A stretch of DNA of 64,000 nt from Acarospora socialis (GCA_025617375.2 JAMYGW020000011.1:558001-622000), one strand, 5' to 3'; positions 1-16,435 are shown, numbered from the stretch's first letter. A program made the numbers and translations. The notes: generated from the sequence alone by a model not told the origin.

Positions 1-2
1 GC

Positions 3-374
3 AGCGACCTGCTGCTGATCTTCGGCACCGCGCAGGATGTGAGTGGCGAGCCGAATTCGCCAACCGAGGAGGCGACGAGCAGGTATATGATGAATGCGTG
101 GGCGTCGTTCGCGAGGGATCCGGTGGGTGGGTTGAGGGCGTTTGGGTGGCCGGTCTATGATCCCAAAGGTATGTGTCAAGGCTTTCGTTTGGATGCTGCT
201 GGAGGTTGTCACGCGCTCGTAGAGGTTGAGGCTTACATGCGTGGTTTGATAGGCGATACGCTGGTCCGACTGGCTTATGACAACCAGACCACGGCGTCTT
301 TCGTCTCTCCGGGCGTGTACGATAAATCGTGCCCTGCTGTCAATGACCCGACCCCCGCTCAGGGCGCGTTCTGA
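3..374 (+). CDS. Carboxylesterase/lipase type B, C-terminal end (partial)
   Basis: This is the 3' end of a gene whose start lies outside the window. The frame is open from base 3. The visible protein (SDLLLIFGTAQD..., a WPVYDP box, then TLVRLAYDNQTTASFV... and a tail ending PAQGAF) matches the end of fungal type-B carboxylesterases, which are alpha/beta hydrolases that cleave ester bonds and are often secreted. The catalytic Ser and Glu would lie upstream; the late His region should fall near here but I cannot assign it. I infer an 84-nt intron at 169-252 (GTATGT donor, CTTAC branch, ATAG acceptor). Removing it joins PVYDPK directly to GDTLVRLAYDN, as the family requires. The intron is a multiple of three and has no stop, so it can be mistaken for coding sequence. 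The family is likely; the substrate is unknown. Confidence 0.68.
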   Translation, partial: SDLLLIFGTAQDVSGEPNSPTEEATSRYMMNAWASFARDPVGGLRAFGWPVYDPKGMCQGFRLDAAGGCHALVEVEAYMRGLIGDTLVRLAYDNQTTASFVSPGVYDKSCPAVNDPTPAQGAF

Positions 375-881
375 GGAGCGGATGAGGAGTCCTGCTCTCG
401 GGACCGGCTCGAAGGAGGTACTGATAGCCGTAATGGAATGATGAGTAGTGACTGCAAGTGGTAGATATGAGAAGGTAGTATATACTTTGTATAAATGGTA
501 GTCATACAACCTAGTCGAAATAGATCATACATTTCCTGGATGTTGCTAGCCCTAGCGTGCAGGCTATGAGACGCCCTCAGGATCATGAAGCGGCTGGATC
601 CGATGAGACGTGGTGAAGTGATTGACATTGATCAGAGATCACGCAAGCTGCATTATAGAGTCCTATTGGAATCAGGAAGCTGGACCCACCCCCCAACGAG
701 AAGCCCCGTACAGGCCCCAACGAATAATGTGCGGAAAGTAAACTCGTCCCTTCAAACGAAAGCCAATACCGCGAGACAAAGGGCACCTCGTACTGTCCAC
801 AGAGAACGCCAACATCTGGACACAAAGCACGAACGAAGAGTAAACAACGCCAACGCCCCCTATCCGACAACCCACCAGGCC
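375..881. other. Intergenic, 507 bp, no gene seen
   Basis: This lies between the 3' ends of two convergent genes. The open frames here show no recognisable protein and no splice structure. It probably holds the two 3' untranslated regions. Confidence 0.6.
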
Positions 882-2510
882 CTACTTCGCCACAATCGAC
901 ACCACGTCCTCATCAGCCACGACATGACTCAGGCCCACCCGTTGCGGCACATGCCTCGCGCTGGCGCCCCACACCAAGGCATACTTGAACGTCTCCTTCA
1001 GCGTCCGATGCACCTGGTCGCACACCTCTTCGATCGTCGACTTGTTGCGCACGATCAGCGCTTCGCTGAAGTCGGGCTCGACGCCTTTTCTGCACATGAT
1101 GTACCATTTCAGCACTGACCGATGATAGTTCAAGTGAGAAGGGAGGAGGGAAGGGGAAAGAGAGGGAGGGGAGGGAGGTACCGTTTCGTATAAATCCTCA
1201 TCAGCTGCAGTTCGTGCCAGCAGCGCTCGACGACGTCTTGGATGCCGAGGTCCAGCTCGCAGCTCATGACGACGGTGTTGGGCTCGCGTGCCAGCTTGTC
1301 GAGAAAGTCGAGGCTGACGCTGTCGATTTTGTTGTAGACGTAGAGGCTGAGGGGGGCGGGGTGTCAGTTCGGTACTGTCGTGGGAAGGTAGGGCGGTGGG
1401 GAGGGGTGTACCATTTGATGTATTTGCGGTGGTCTTTCATGATGACGTCGATGAAGTCGTCGACGGTTGCTAGGCGAGTTTATTATTTACGGAGGTGATG
1501 TGGAGGAGATGCGCGTACCGTTCTCATCTCGTACCAGTACTTCGCAGTTCAGCATCTTGTAGTCCCGGAGGATGTTGTACAGCATCTTCTCGTCGAGGTT
1601 CTTCGGCGTGGTCTGAAAGGTGATTTTCATGCCGCCTGCCTTCTTGACTTTCAAGTAAATGTTCCTGCATCGTTAGCATAGCTTTTCCCAAGAGGACATG
1701 GTCGACTTCATACGGCGGCTCTCGATTCAACCGTATGCCCACCGCTTCCAGTTCCGCCTCCAGTAGAGCCCTCTGCTCGGCTTTCTTGGTAGCGTCAAGG
1801 ATCATGAGGATTAAATCACTGGTCTACACCTTCCCGTCAACAAATCGCATACCCTTATAATCACAGAAGACCATACCTTTGCCGCCGAAATAACCTGCCT
1901 CCCTCGCCCCTTCCCCTCCGAAGCCCCCTCGATAATCCCCGGCAGGTCCAAGACTTGGATTTCGGCGCCCCCGTACTCGAGCACACCCGGAATGGCCGTG
2001 AGCGTTGTGAACGAATATGCCGCCACTTCGCTCTTGGTCTTGGTGATCTTGGACAGGAACGTAGACTTGCCCACAGACGGGAAGCCGACCAATGCGATTC
2101 GGGCATCACCGCTCTTGCTCACGTCGAACCCGGATCCGCCACCCGATCCGGCTCCTGGTGCGGGCTCGAGGAGCTGAGCACGTAGGCGGGCTAGCTTTCT
2201 GTGCGATATTTAACGTCTCCGTAGAACCGAGTCTGAGCATCTGCATAAACATACCCTTTCAATAAACCAAGATGATACTCTTATAGATAGTCAACGAAAT
2301 TCAATGTAGCAGTTTGTGACTTCTGATATACCAGTGGCCTTATTTTCTAGGTTAGGTTAGCTATTCATACATTCATATCCGCGATTGGAAGAGGCAATAC
2401 TCTGAGTTCTTCTCATCTCCTCCTCGATCCTATATAAGCATTTAGCTTTCATCATCCATGGAAATCTGGCATAATGCGTACTCCTTGATTTTCTCGGTGA
2501 TGTTCACCAT
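882..2510 (-). CDS. RBG2: DRG2-type developmentally regulated GTP-binding protein (Rbg2)
   Basis: A translation-associated GTPase of the Obg/DRG class; the family acts on ribosomes with a DFRP/Gir2 partner. Ten exons assemble in one frame to 368 aa, close to the usual DRG2 length of about 364: 2482-2510, 2401-2429, 2332-2346, 2255-2279, 1877-2198, 1714-1823, 1519-1664, 1412-1469, 1182-1346 and 882-1089. The protein begins [20 protein letters not shown]. It carries the P-loop GFPSVGKST at about residues 71-79, switch [11 protein letters not shown], the G4 motif NKID, and a C-terminal TGS domain ([17 protein letters not shown]). [13 protein letters not shown] and [14 protein letters not shown] fit DRG2 better than DRG1. 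The first four coding exons are only 29, 29, 15 and 25 nt long. The phase agrees at every junction. It is divergent from the CWC2 gene. Confidence 0.93.
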
Positions 2511-2743
2511 CCTGACTGTAGTATGACTTCGTTAAAGAGCAACGCTTGCAATGTTCAATTACTTGAGAAAACCTTCCCTTCGCTGAAGGAACTTTTACTT
2601 CGTACATAGGGTTCTGCTTTGGGTCGCGCATCTGGATGTTTACATAAGCGATCTTCACAAGGCTTAGCGCCGTCCGTACTTTTACGGTTCGACCATACCT
2701 AGCTTCACCGCAGCTGGATAGACATCTTCAACTCACCAACACT
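2511..2743. promoter_or_regulatory. Divergent promoter region, RBG2 / CWC2
   Basis: A 233-bp gap separates the start codons of two divergent genes, so it must hold both promoters and 5' leaders. I see no clear TATA box. Confidence 0.5.
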
Positions 2744-4009
2744 ATGGCCGACGTCGAAACGCTACCGCAGCCAACAATGGCCCCATTCAAAGGACCCTCC
2801 GAGCAACTTCAAGCCGAAATGAAAGACGCAATCCCAAGCACCGACCTCGTCCCCGCCAACTCCGAAACCACCCTCACCACCACCACTGCCGCCGACGACA
2901 ACGACAACGCCTCCACCCAGAAAACCAAGAAGATCATTCGACGCAAAAGACGGCCCGCCCGGCCTCAAGTCGACCCCTCGACCCTCAAATCCGAGCCCCC
3001 ACCACAAACGGGCACGATCTTCAACATCTGGTACAACAAATGGTCCGGCGGCGATCGAGAAGACAAATACCTCAGCAAGCACGCCGCTGCAGGACGATGC
3101 CACATCGCGACGGACTCGGGCTACACGCGCGCCGACAAGGTAGCGGGCAGCTACTTCTGCCTGTTCTTCGCCAAGGGCCTGTGTCCGAAGGGCCACGAGT
3201 GCGAGTACCTGCACCGGCTACCGGGCCTGCACGACCTGTTCAACCCGAACGTCGACTGCTTCGGGCGCGACAAGCACAGCGATTACCGGGACGACATGGG
3301 CGGCGTGGGCAGCTTCATGCGGCAGAATCGCACGCTTTACGTCGGTAGGATACATGTGACGGACGACATCGAGGAGGTGGTGGCGAGGCATTTCGCGGAG
3401 TGGGGCCAGGTCGATAGGATACGGGTGCTGAATTCGAGGGGTGTGGCGTTCGTCACGTATACGAACGAGGCGAATTCGCAGTTTGCGAAGGAGGCCATGG
3501 CGCATCAGTCGTTGGATCATAATGATATTCTGAATGTGCGCTGGGCGACGGTGGATCCGAATCCGCTGGCGCAGAAGAGGGAGGCGCATAAGATCGAGGA
3601 GCAGGCGGCGGAAGCGGTGAGGAGGGCTTTACCGGCTGAGTTCGTCGCGGAACTGGAGGGTAGAGATCCGGAGGTGAGAAAGAGGAAGAGGATTGAGGGG
3701 TCGTTTGGCTTGGAAGGTTACGAAGCGCCTGATGATGTCTGGTTTGCCAGAGGACAGGCTGCCGTCAACAGTGCGGGCAGACAGGCCATTGAGCACAGCG
3801 GGGAGAGATATCTTATTGAGGATGCTCCACCTGACCAGAAACTTGAAGACGGTCGGGGTGAGAGGAGTGGGATCTTGTCAGGTTCCACACTCGATGCTTT
3901 GAAGGGCTATTCCACGCGGATAGATGGAAAGGTCTCCATGAGCAAAGAACCCAACGCGGCGCCGGTAGGGCCGTTAGTCGATTACGATAGTGATGATGCT
4001 TCAGAATAA
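2744..4009 (+). CDS. CWC2: Pre-mRNA splicing factor Cwc2 (RBM22-like)
   Basis: An NTC-associated spliceosome component that contacts U6 snRNA and helps form the catalytic RNA core. It is a single uninterrupted reading frame of 421 aa. An acidic/low-complexity N-terminus and a basic patch (IIRRKRRPARP, about residues 64-74) come first. Then follow the Torus region, a CCCH zinc finger C139-x7-C147-x5-C153-x3-H157 (SYFCLFFAKGLCPKGHECEY), and one RRM at about 195-270 with RNP2 LYVGRI and RNP1 RGVAFVTY. A Lys/Glu-rich C-terminal tail completes it. The order zinc finger, connector, RRM is diagnostic of Cwc2. The ATG lies in a pyrimidine/A-rich leader. Lack of introns in a splicing factor is worth noting in a window where most genes are split. 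It converges on GCN2 with about 150 bp between the stops. Confidence 0.95.
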   Translation: MADVETLPQPTMAPFKGPSEQLQAEMKDAIPSTDLVPANSETTLTTTTAADDNDNASTQKTKKIIRRKRRPARPQVDPSTLKSEPPPQTGTIFNIWYNKWSGGDREDKYLSKHAAAGRCHIATDSGYTRADKVAGSYFCLFFAKGLCPKGHECEYLHRLPGLHDLFNPNVDCFGRDKHSDYRDDMGGVGSFMRQNRTLYVGRIHVTDDIEEVVARHFAEWGQVDRIRVLNSRGVAFVTYTNEANSQFAKEAMAHQSLDHNDILNVRWATVDPNPLAQKREAHKIEEQAAEAVRRALPAEFVAELEGRDPEVRKRKRIEGSFGLEGYEAPDDVWFARGQAAVNSAGRQAIEHSGERYLIEDAPPDQKLEDGRGERSGILSGSTLDALKGYSTRIDGKVSMSKEPNAAPVGPLVDYDSDDASE

Positions 4010-4158
4010 TTCAACATTTCAACCTGCTAAGCTTTCTCTGTACCATAGTATATCAGGTGTGGCCCCATCTCACCAGGCACGGCTAGGGGTATATTCATCA
4101 TTCAGAGACCAGCTTAAACATTACGCCTTATATGCCTTGCAGAAGCCCTATGCCCGCC

Positions 4159-9651
<5,493 letters not shown>

Positions 9652-11901
9652 ATGCTCGGGTGGCTTACTGGTTCTACTCCACAAGATGAGTATTCGACAT
9701 CGCTCGAACCTCCAGAAACACCTGCTCCCGTGTTTGCAGTGCGAGCCTTCAAAACCGCGCTCTTCGGTACACCACAACCGACCGAAGATGACGAACCTGA
9801 AAAGACTCGAGATTCCCCTATCAAAGCAGCACGCGACAAGAAAGCCCGAGCCCACCCCAAATCAGACGGAACGCAGTCGAGTCACCGTGTCGTCACGACG
9901 AGATCGAACCCACCGCCCTCTCCTACGAAAGGAATACTGTTGATGCCTGGGACACCTGCACAATGGCGCAAGACAGTTTCATTTGGAGCTGCACTTGTTG
10001 ATGACAAGAAGCCGAAGTCGAGCAACGTATCGCAGAGTGCACTGCCGGATGACTTCCTAGCCAAATATCCAAGCCCGTGGATTACGAAAGTAGAAAAACA
10101 AGGTAGCCAGCGTCAAACCTCATTAACAAGGTCTTTTGCCATTGTGCGCGATGAGAAAATCACGACTCAGAAAGAAGGTCAAGGCGCTAGTACGACAGAG
10201 AGAGCCCCAACGCAAGAGCTTGGACAGAACGGGACTAGCAGGCTACGACATGGGATTAAGCTAGAACGAGATCAAGACACTGACATCACCCTGGACATGT
10301 CCGAACCCCGTTCCCACTCCGGTCAGCACTGGAAGCGTGAATACGAGCATTACGAGAAGAAGACAAGACACGAGATGAAGAAACTTGTCAAGTACAGGCG
10401 GATGGCAAAGTCATATGCAATGAAAAAGGATGCAGAAGCGACGGAGTTGGGCGAAAAGCTGAGGCAGGAACGGGCAAAGGTTGCCCAGATGGAGGAAGAG
10501 GTTTCTAGATTGGCCGCACAGATGGTTTCCGGTCCTGGCAGTCCGGAGCAAGCGCAGGCTATGAAAGCCTTGAGTAAGCAGACTGCGCTAGCTCTAGAGT
10601 ATAAACGCAAAGTCGACCTGTTTGAAGCCGCTCTGGGGCCGCAGGACCGCCACCGTGCCTGTGATAATCACGAAGGAGTCGAGGCACATCAATCTTCAAT
10701 TCCGGAGAACATCACTACGATGAGGAGTCAAGATCGAAAACTAGCACGTGAGCAGCTAAAAGAGATGGCGGATCTTCGAGCAGAAATGGCTGTTCTTCGC
10801 AAAACAGTCTCAGAAGCGGAGCAAAAGGCGGCAACACTGGATGAGGAGAATATCACTCTCAAGGACGATCTAGCTAAGCTAAAGGAGGAGATGAGCCAGT
10901 CTGAGGCAAGACGTACGATCAAAGAAAGACTTCACAACCAGAAGGTTGAAAAGCTGGAAGTAGAAAAGAGGGAACTCAAAGACCGTCTAGCCAGATCCGA
11001 CGAGGAGCATGAACATGACAGAGCTTCCCGTCTGAAGCCTTCTGCTGAAGAAGACCCCAACACCGAACCATTGCCCACGGATCTGCAGCAACATCAGCGT
11101 AAGACCCTCCGAGAGCTTCGTCAAGCTAGGGAAGAGGCTTCGACGCTAGGCCTGAAAGTTGAATCTATGCGACAGGAACTCGAAGACTCTAAAGCCGAGG
11201 TACGTCGGTTGCAACGGCTTTCCAAATCGCAAGAAAGTCGGGTCAAGACAGACCAAGCTATAGACATTTGGACTACAGACCTTCCCGATAATAAGAGGCC
11301 ACGAAGTCCTGGTACGGCTAGTGCAAGCGGTCCCCCGAACCCTCGGGAAGCTCTTGACAGGCCAAAAGAAGCAGTTTTGTCAGAAATTGGCGTCAACAAG
11401 AGCAACGAACATCTACCACGAGAAGCTGTAACACCACAGTCTGTTACCTCTCCCAAGCATGATAGCAGCTTCATTCACCCCTGGGACGCATCGAACGCAT
11501 CTTCTCCCCTCCCAGCACTGCCATCGCCAGAGCCCTTTACCATCTCACCGAGAAGATCTTCAAGACCGCGCTATAGGACAACCGGCTCCCTCCGCCACTC
11601 CGTGTTGAGCGTTACCTCAAGCCCGCATAAATTCGAACCTATGGGCCTGCCGCTGAACACAGCTGTTGCTGTCTCCGCCAAACCGCCCTATGCCGCGAAG
11701 GGCAACACGGAGAGACACCAGCACAGAATAGCTATAAGCATGGCATCAGTCAACGGGAGCAGGGCTAGTGTCTCGCTAGAAGAGAGGACGAGTTCCACGC
11801 TTCCTCCCGAGCGGGTGGCGGCGGCTAAGGCGAGGCTTGCACAGAGGAACGCAGAGAGAAAGAGGATGCAAGAGAGTGAGAAGGAGAATATGCAACGCTA
11901 A
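9652..11901 (+). CDS. Cut12-type spindle pole body protein
   Basis: An intronless frame of 749 aa. In fission yeast Cut12 sits at the spindle pole body and links PP1 and Polo kinase to mitotic entry; the Aspergillus relative is associated with the spindle pole. Visible parts: a conserved N-terminal segment with GILLMPGTPAQ followed by RKTVSFG (residues 106-112), where K107-T-V-S-F111 is an RVxF-type PP1 docking motif; a basic, heptad-like stretch at about 225-290 (HWKREYEHYEKKTRHEMKK) typical of the Cut12 domain; then coiled coil to about 530 (long runs of E, K, R, L, A); and a Ser/Pro-rich tail with possible CDK sites such as SPRR. No membrane segment or enzyme motif is visible. The family call rests on the N-terminal box plus the coiled-coil block. 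A general coiled-coil protein is the alternative. Confidence 0.75.
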   Translation: MLGWLTGSTPQDEYSTSLEPPETPAPVFAVRAFKTALFGTPQPTEDDEPEKTRDSPIKAARDKKARAHPKSDGTQSSHRVVTTRSNPPPSPTKGILLMPGTPAQWRKTVSFGAALVDDKKPKSSNVSQSALPDDFLAKYPSPWITKVEKQGSQRQTSLTRSFAIVRDEKITTQKEGQGASTTERAPTQELGQNGTSRLRHGIKLERDQDTDITLDMSEPRSHSGQHWKREYEHYEKKTRHEMKKLVKYRRMAKSYAMKKDAEATELGEKLRQERAKVAQMEEEVSRLAAQMVSGPGSPEQAQAMKALSKQTALALEYKRKVDLFEAALGPQDRHRACDNHEGVEAHQSSIPENITTMRSQDRKLAREQLKEMADLRAEMAVLRKTVSEAEQKAATLDEENITLKDDLAKLKEEMSQSEARRTIKERLHNQKVEKLEVEKRELKDRLARSDEEHEHDRASRLKPSAEEDPNTEPLPTDLQQHQRKTLRELRQAREEASTLGLKVESMRQELEDSKAEVRRLQRLSKSQESRVKTDQAIDIWTTDLPDNKRPRSPGTASASGPPNPREALDRPKEAVLSEIGVNKSNEHLPREAVTPQSVTSPKHDSSFIHPWDASNASSPLPALPSPEPFTISPRRSSRPRYRTTGSLRHSVLSVTSSPHKFEPMGLPLNTAVAVSAKPPYAAKGNTERHQHRIAISMASVNGSRASVSLEERTSSTLPPERVAAAKARLAQRNAERKRMQESEKENMQR

Positions 11902-12969
11902 TGCTAACGCCGTTCCGCTGCGAATCATTCTTATCATCGTTAATTTCGTTTCTTGTATAGATAACAGGCATTTCAGTATCAACGTCAAGTGGCGACTATT
12001 GGGTATGCAGCATCACAGACGGAGCATGTTTTGGGTGAAGTTCGCGGAGGTTCATAACTAGGCTTCTTTCCACTTTCTTTGGTATCCTTTCTCTGCACAC
12101 GTTAGGGAGCAGTTATGGACTTGGTAGACCTATGCTGCAATTTTAACGTGATATTGCTTTATGCGGTTCCTTTACACGACCTGACGTCCAGCAATCAATC
12201 CATCATTCCAGATTCTGTTACAGTACCCTTTTCATATCTCTGTTTTTAAGCTATACGTAGCCCTATAATACACCGCATGGGACCAGCGGGGAAGTTTAGA
12301 TACGATACGTCTGCATCCGTAGTGACTGCCGTATGGACCCGAAACCGACATCCTAGTCACACGAATATGGGAAGGAAACCCTGACGAGAGAAGACCCATA
12401 GCTCCATCCAGCTGGGAAGGGCCTCGATATGTATGCAGTAAGTCGGACACAGGAGCCTAGTACGATCTCAACCGCCCTATTCCACTCAGCGCCGCCGATA
12501 ACCCACGATATCTCCAAACGAATCACAAGTCCTACCGAGCGCATTGTCTTTGATTTGAGTAAACTTTTGGAATCTATGCCCCTTCATTCTATAGCCCTAA
12601 CGAGAGTAAAGAACCAACACACACCGCACCCCGGTCACCGACACCAATACGTCCGACCCCAACGCCACGACGGCTAAAGAGCTCTAACAACGAATGTACG
12701 CACATGTTGATAATCCCACCATTGCAATTGAGCAAAGCAAGCAAGCGACTAGGAGACGCTCACAGTATCTCAGACACTTAGCGCCAGTGCAGTTCCGTGC
12801 AACGCAGTAAGCACGTGGCTCAGAGGCAGAATCATCGTTGTGTCTGGCAACAGGCACGTAGACAGCACCCCCACCACACCCCCCACATCCCTCCCATACA
12901 CTGCAATCAGTCTCCTCTTGATCTCCCCACATCTGCATATCGCACCCCGCTCCTGCAGCGCCTCACTCT
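11902..12969. other. Intergenic between convergent genes, 1.07 kb
   Basis: This separates the stops of the Cut12-like gene and the Spo12-like gene. The short open frames look random and have no family signature. It probably contains two 3' untranslated regions. I see nothing else. Confidence 0.55.
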
Positions 12970-13603
12970 TCAGGCTTCTTGCATCGTCCCGAACAGTCCT
13001 TCTCCCTCTTCATTCGCCACCCCCTTCCCGTCCAGCGACTGTTGCTGCGACTGTTGCTGCTGCTGTTGCTGCTGCAGCCCCACCCCACTCTTAGCCGTCG
13101 TCTTCGCGAACAGGGACTGCGGCTTGGCCCTACACACCCCGCTCGATTAATTCCTGTTTCAATCCATACCACGGCGGGTGTTGAAAGGGATTGGTGAGAC
13201 GGGGAGGGAGAGGAGGTGTAAGTACTGACTTCGAGAAGCGCTTCTCCTTGAAGGCGGACAGTTTCTGCGTGCACGGACTCTGGATCGTGTCGGAAGGGGA
13301 GATGTAGGTTTTTTGATGGCTGCGAGGACCTCCCAGGGGAGGGGTGGTGTTAGCTGGGGTTCTTCGTATCATGGGTGGATGGGATGGAGGGAGGATGGGA
13401 TGAGAGGAGGATGGTGCAGGGAGGGGAGGGACGCACTTGTCTTCGTTCAGCTTCGATTGGAGGACTTGGCGGTGGTAATCCATAGACATGTTCTTGGTCG
13501 TTGTCGTCGGTTTGTTGGTGTTCTCTTTGGTGTTGGGGCCGTTGGGGGAGGGGTCGGTGGTTATGGGGGCGTTGATGTCGCGGGAGGAGAGGATGGAGGA
13601 CAT
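12970..13603 (-). CDS. Spo12-like mitotic-exit / cell-cycle regulator
   Basis: A small protein of 138 aa from three exons: 13437-13603, 13230-13319 and 12970-13129. The Spo12 signature lies at about residues 61-86: YISPSDTIQSPC, then TQKLSAFKEKRFSK, followed after the second splice by AKPQSLFAKTTAK. S. pombe Wis3 and S. cerevisiae Spo12 share the S-P-x-D-x-x-x-S-P-C-x-x-K-L core. Spo12 works in the FEAR branch of mitotic exit and is phosphorylated by CDK at the SP sites, two of which are present (S63-P, S70-P). The C-terminus has a Gln run. Intron 1 (117 nt, GTGCGT donor, CTAAC branch) is a multiple of three and has no stop, so its retention would add 39 residues before the Spo12 box. The AT-rich transposon island begins about 420 bp upstream of the start. 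Confidence 0.85.
13038..13075 (-). repeat. CAG/CAA run encoding poly-Gln in the Spo12-like protein
   Basis: The minus strand carries mixed CAG and CAA codons that encode eight Gln, Ser, three Gln, Ser. Mixed codons slow repeat slippage, but this is still a likely length-variable site between strains. Confidence 0.85.
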
Positions 13604-14019
13604 GGTTTTGATATGTCGGGGTTGGCAGATGAGTGTGGGTTGTTGTTAAGGAGGGGAGGGAGGCTTTGGTCAAGGGTTGTGTGATAGTTTGTTTGTCTAT
13701 GAAAGGGTTGAGTTCGAACTTCGTGTTGATGGTCTTGAGAAGTGAGTATAGCAATGGTGCGAAGTGGGGTGGTTGTGTCTGTACAGCGGTTTTGTCAAGT
13801 CTGATATGTAGCGTTTGTTATGTGTGAATGGAATTGTGGTTGCTGGGCAACGGGGAGTGAGCGATGAGTCAGCCTGTCACGGTAAGGGGGTTGCTGAGTC
13901 AAGACTTCAGATAACAGTTCCTCTTGATTGTGATAGTAAGGTGGACAATATCTCATACGGTCTTCTAGAGTCAGCTTGTTCCAGATAGTTGAGATTGATA
14001 ACTGCGCAGTCTTACAAAC
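13604..14019. promoter_or_regulatory. Upstream region of the Spo12-like gene, squeezed against a transposon
   Basis: About 416 bp of ordinary base composition lie between the gene's start codon and the first base of the transposon island. It must contain the promoter. No specific site was recognised. Confidence 0.45.
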
Positions 14020-14021
14020 TA

Positions 14022-14033
14022 CAGTGGGGTCCA
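14022..14033 (+). repeat. Left terminal inverted repeat of the Tc1/mariner element
   Basis: CAGTGGGGTCCA preceded by TA. It matches the reverse complement of the right end over 12 bases, followed by a weaker match (AAGT). Confidence 0.88.
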
Positions 14034-14923
14034 AAAGTAATAGACAAGACACATAATTTCATGTAGAACACCATCCTTTCCTCCATACTCTATCCATCCT
14101 CAGTCATGTCACATTCTTCATGTTGAGATCTCAGACTCTCAAAGTTGAATCAAAAGAATTTGATTTCTTATGAACAAAATCACATATATAGACAGACTGC
14201 AGAGAACAGAAAGATAGTTCAATTGATTTAAAAAATATGAATGAGATTGAAAGATGATTAAGAGAACAATTCAGAACAAAAATATTCATTCTGAAAGCAA
14301 GTCACTGTCTTGTACAGATCATTCAAAGATTATGACTGAGCATCAAGATCATCAATTTATTTGATCTGCAAAGCAGAATTCTCATTAGTTATTGAGAATC
14401 ATATCAGACAATATGAAAACAGCATGCTCAAAATTGACAGTTTGATGATATCTCATCAATATAAATATAAAAAAATAAAGAATGACTGATCATTTTTATC
14501 TTGACAAAGATACAGCAGCTGCACAGTTAACTTGAACTCTTGCACATCAAAATTGAATGTTGAAATAGTGAAGAAAAGTGATGTAAAGTAATGAATATTC
14601 AGTGATTAGAGAATCAGAACAAAAACAAGAATGAATCTTTTGCATCTCAAAGAAGAAGTGAAAACTCTAAGCTGTACACTCAATTCAGAAGTCTGAAAGA
14701 ATTTCTGTGATGATTTGAGCTGTTTTCTGTGTGAATAAATATTCTTTTTTAATAATTATAAATGATGATTCTGAGTCTGAAAGAGAAGAAATGTCAATTA
14801 GAATTTATGTGACTGTTTTGAATGAAAATCTGTTAACAATTTTAAATATTGACTTTCTTTTCATGCAGAACAACATCTTCATTTATAATGCTAACAAAGT
14901 CAAGAAATGATGCAAAGATATTA

Positions 14924-15303
14924 TGTTATAACTGAAGTATGATGTCTGACCTGAGATTTCTCAAGTATATTAGAGTTAAAATATTTGATCTTATTGATAT
15001 AAGAGTTCTCTGATACAGTGATATTGAGTAAATACTTTATTGTAATTAATACATAATTAATTGAGTTAAACATGATTCTTTTCATAAGAGAAATGACTGT
15101 AACTATATACTGAGCTTGCTCATCAATCTCACTGTTGAGTCTATTGAGACAGTTTATTTATGTAACTTGTTAAGTTTGCTCATCAAGCTCATCATTGAGC
15201 ATGTTAAGATGTCACATGACTGCTGCTCAAATACTCTCTGAATATACATCTTTTATGTGTATGCATCAGTCTGTCTCAAACTCACTCTGATTTAATCATA
15301 ACA
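14924..15303 (-). repeat. LTR of element A (3' LTR in element orientation)
   Basis: About 380 bp starting TGTTAT and ending ATAACA. It is the direct-repeat partner of 26873-27257. The two differ mainly by transitions. Confidence 0.85.
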
Positions 15304-16115
15304 TTATTCTTCTCTTCTCAGATACTAGTTCTCTAAAATCTATATAAGTGAGAATACTCACATTGTTCACTGTCAGCAATGATGCTTTCTAAAAATTTCA
15401 ATCATTTAAGAATTGCAAAAAAAATTCAGATTGATGACATGCTTACTCTGTTTTCTTGTGACTATTGTGTCAGTTGTGACATCAATTGTTTTGTAATGAA
15501 ATCTCAACTCAAATGCAACAAGTATACTCACTGTGATCATCTGTGTGTCAATATATTGTGAGAATCTCTCAATAGAACTTGTTTTTTTCTCTGAAAAAAA
15601 AATAAGTAAAGTAAATGATGAATTAACAGTTAAGCACACTGAGCTTGCTGCACTTTTCTCAAAAGTCATATATCTTTAAAAAATATTGAATCAGACAAAC
15701 TGTTGTGCTTTACAAAAGATTGACTGTTTTGCTGTTGAACTTGATGATGATAATGATGAGATTGAGAATAAAAATTCTCAAACAATATTACAATTTGTCA
15801 ACTCAATATCTTCATTCTTCTGAGCTACTATTGACTTCTTTTCTTAAAATATTGAAGTGTTTTCACACAGTTCTTGAGATTCTTCTTAAATTCTCAGATG
15901 TTTTCTGAGATATTATAATCTCTTTATTTAATGAGATAGTGAACTTTCTCATTAATCATTTTTCTTTTTAAAATATTCTCAACTTTATACTCTTTGTTCA
16001 GTTCAACAGATGTCTTGATGATCTGAAGTAATATGAATTGATTGCAGTGTTGTAGCATGAATGCATGAAATATTGAGTGTATTCTCATTTTCTTAAGTAA
16101 GTCTAACTTGTAACT

Positions 16116-16435
16116 TGTTACATTCTAGATCTGAGATGTCTTGAGTATGTTAGGGCTAGAGGTTTGTGCTTGTTGATATAATGATTTGTATGATATAATT
16201 GAATAAATCAGTAGATAATAACTCTATTGCTAGATGAGAATTTTAAACATGATCATTTTTATAAGAAAAACAATTCTACTATATAGCAGAGACTTGATCT
16301 CAAAAGAGTTAACTCAACACTCTTAATGTTGTATACAATGATCTAAACATCAACTCAACACTTAACTCATTATTTGATCTCAAGACTGCACAGTTCACAT
16401 ACAGTTCTCATATCAGTTACAGTATAATCATAACA
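16116..16435 (-). repeat. LTR of element B (3' LTR in element orientation)
   Basis: 320 bp, TGTTACATTC...CATAACA. The long identical block around TTTGTGCTTGTTGATATAAT makes the pairing with 21942-22261 unambiguous. Confidence 0.9.

Noticed and set aside
585-1118. 177-codon plus-strand frame
   Set aside because: It overlaps the last exon of RBG2 on the other strand and has no family motif; it is a shadow of that gene.
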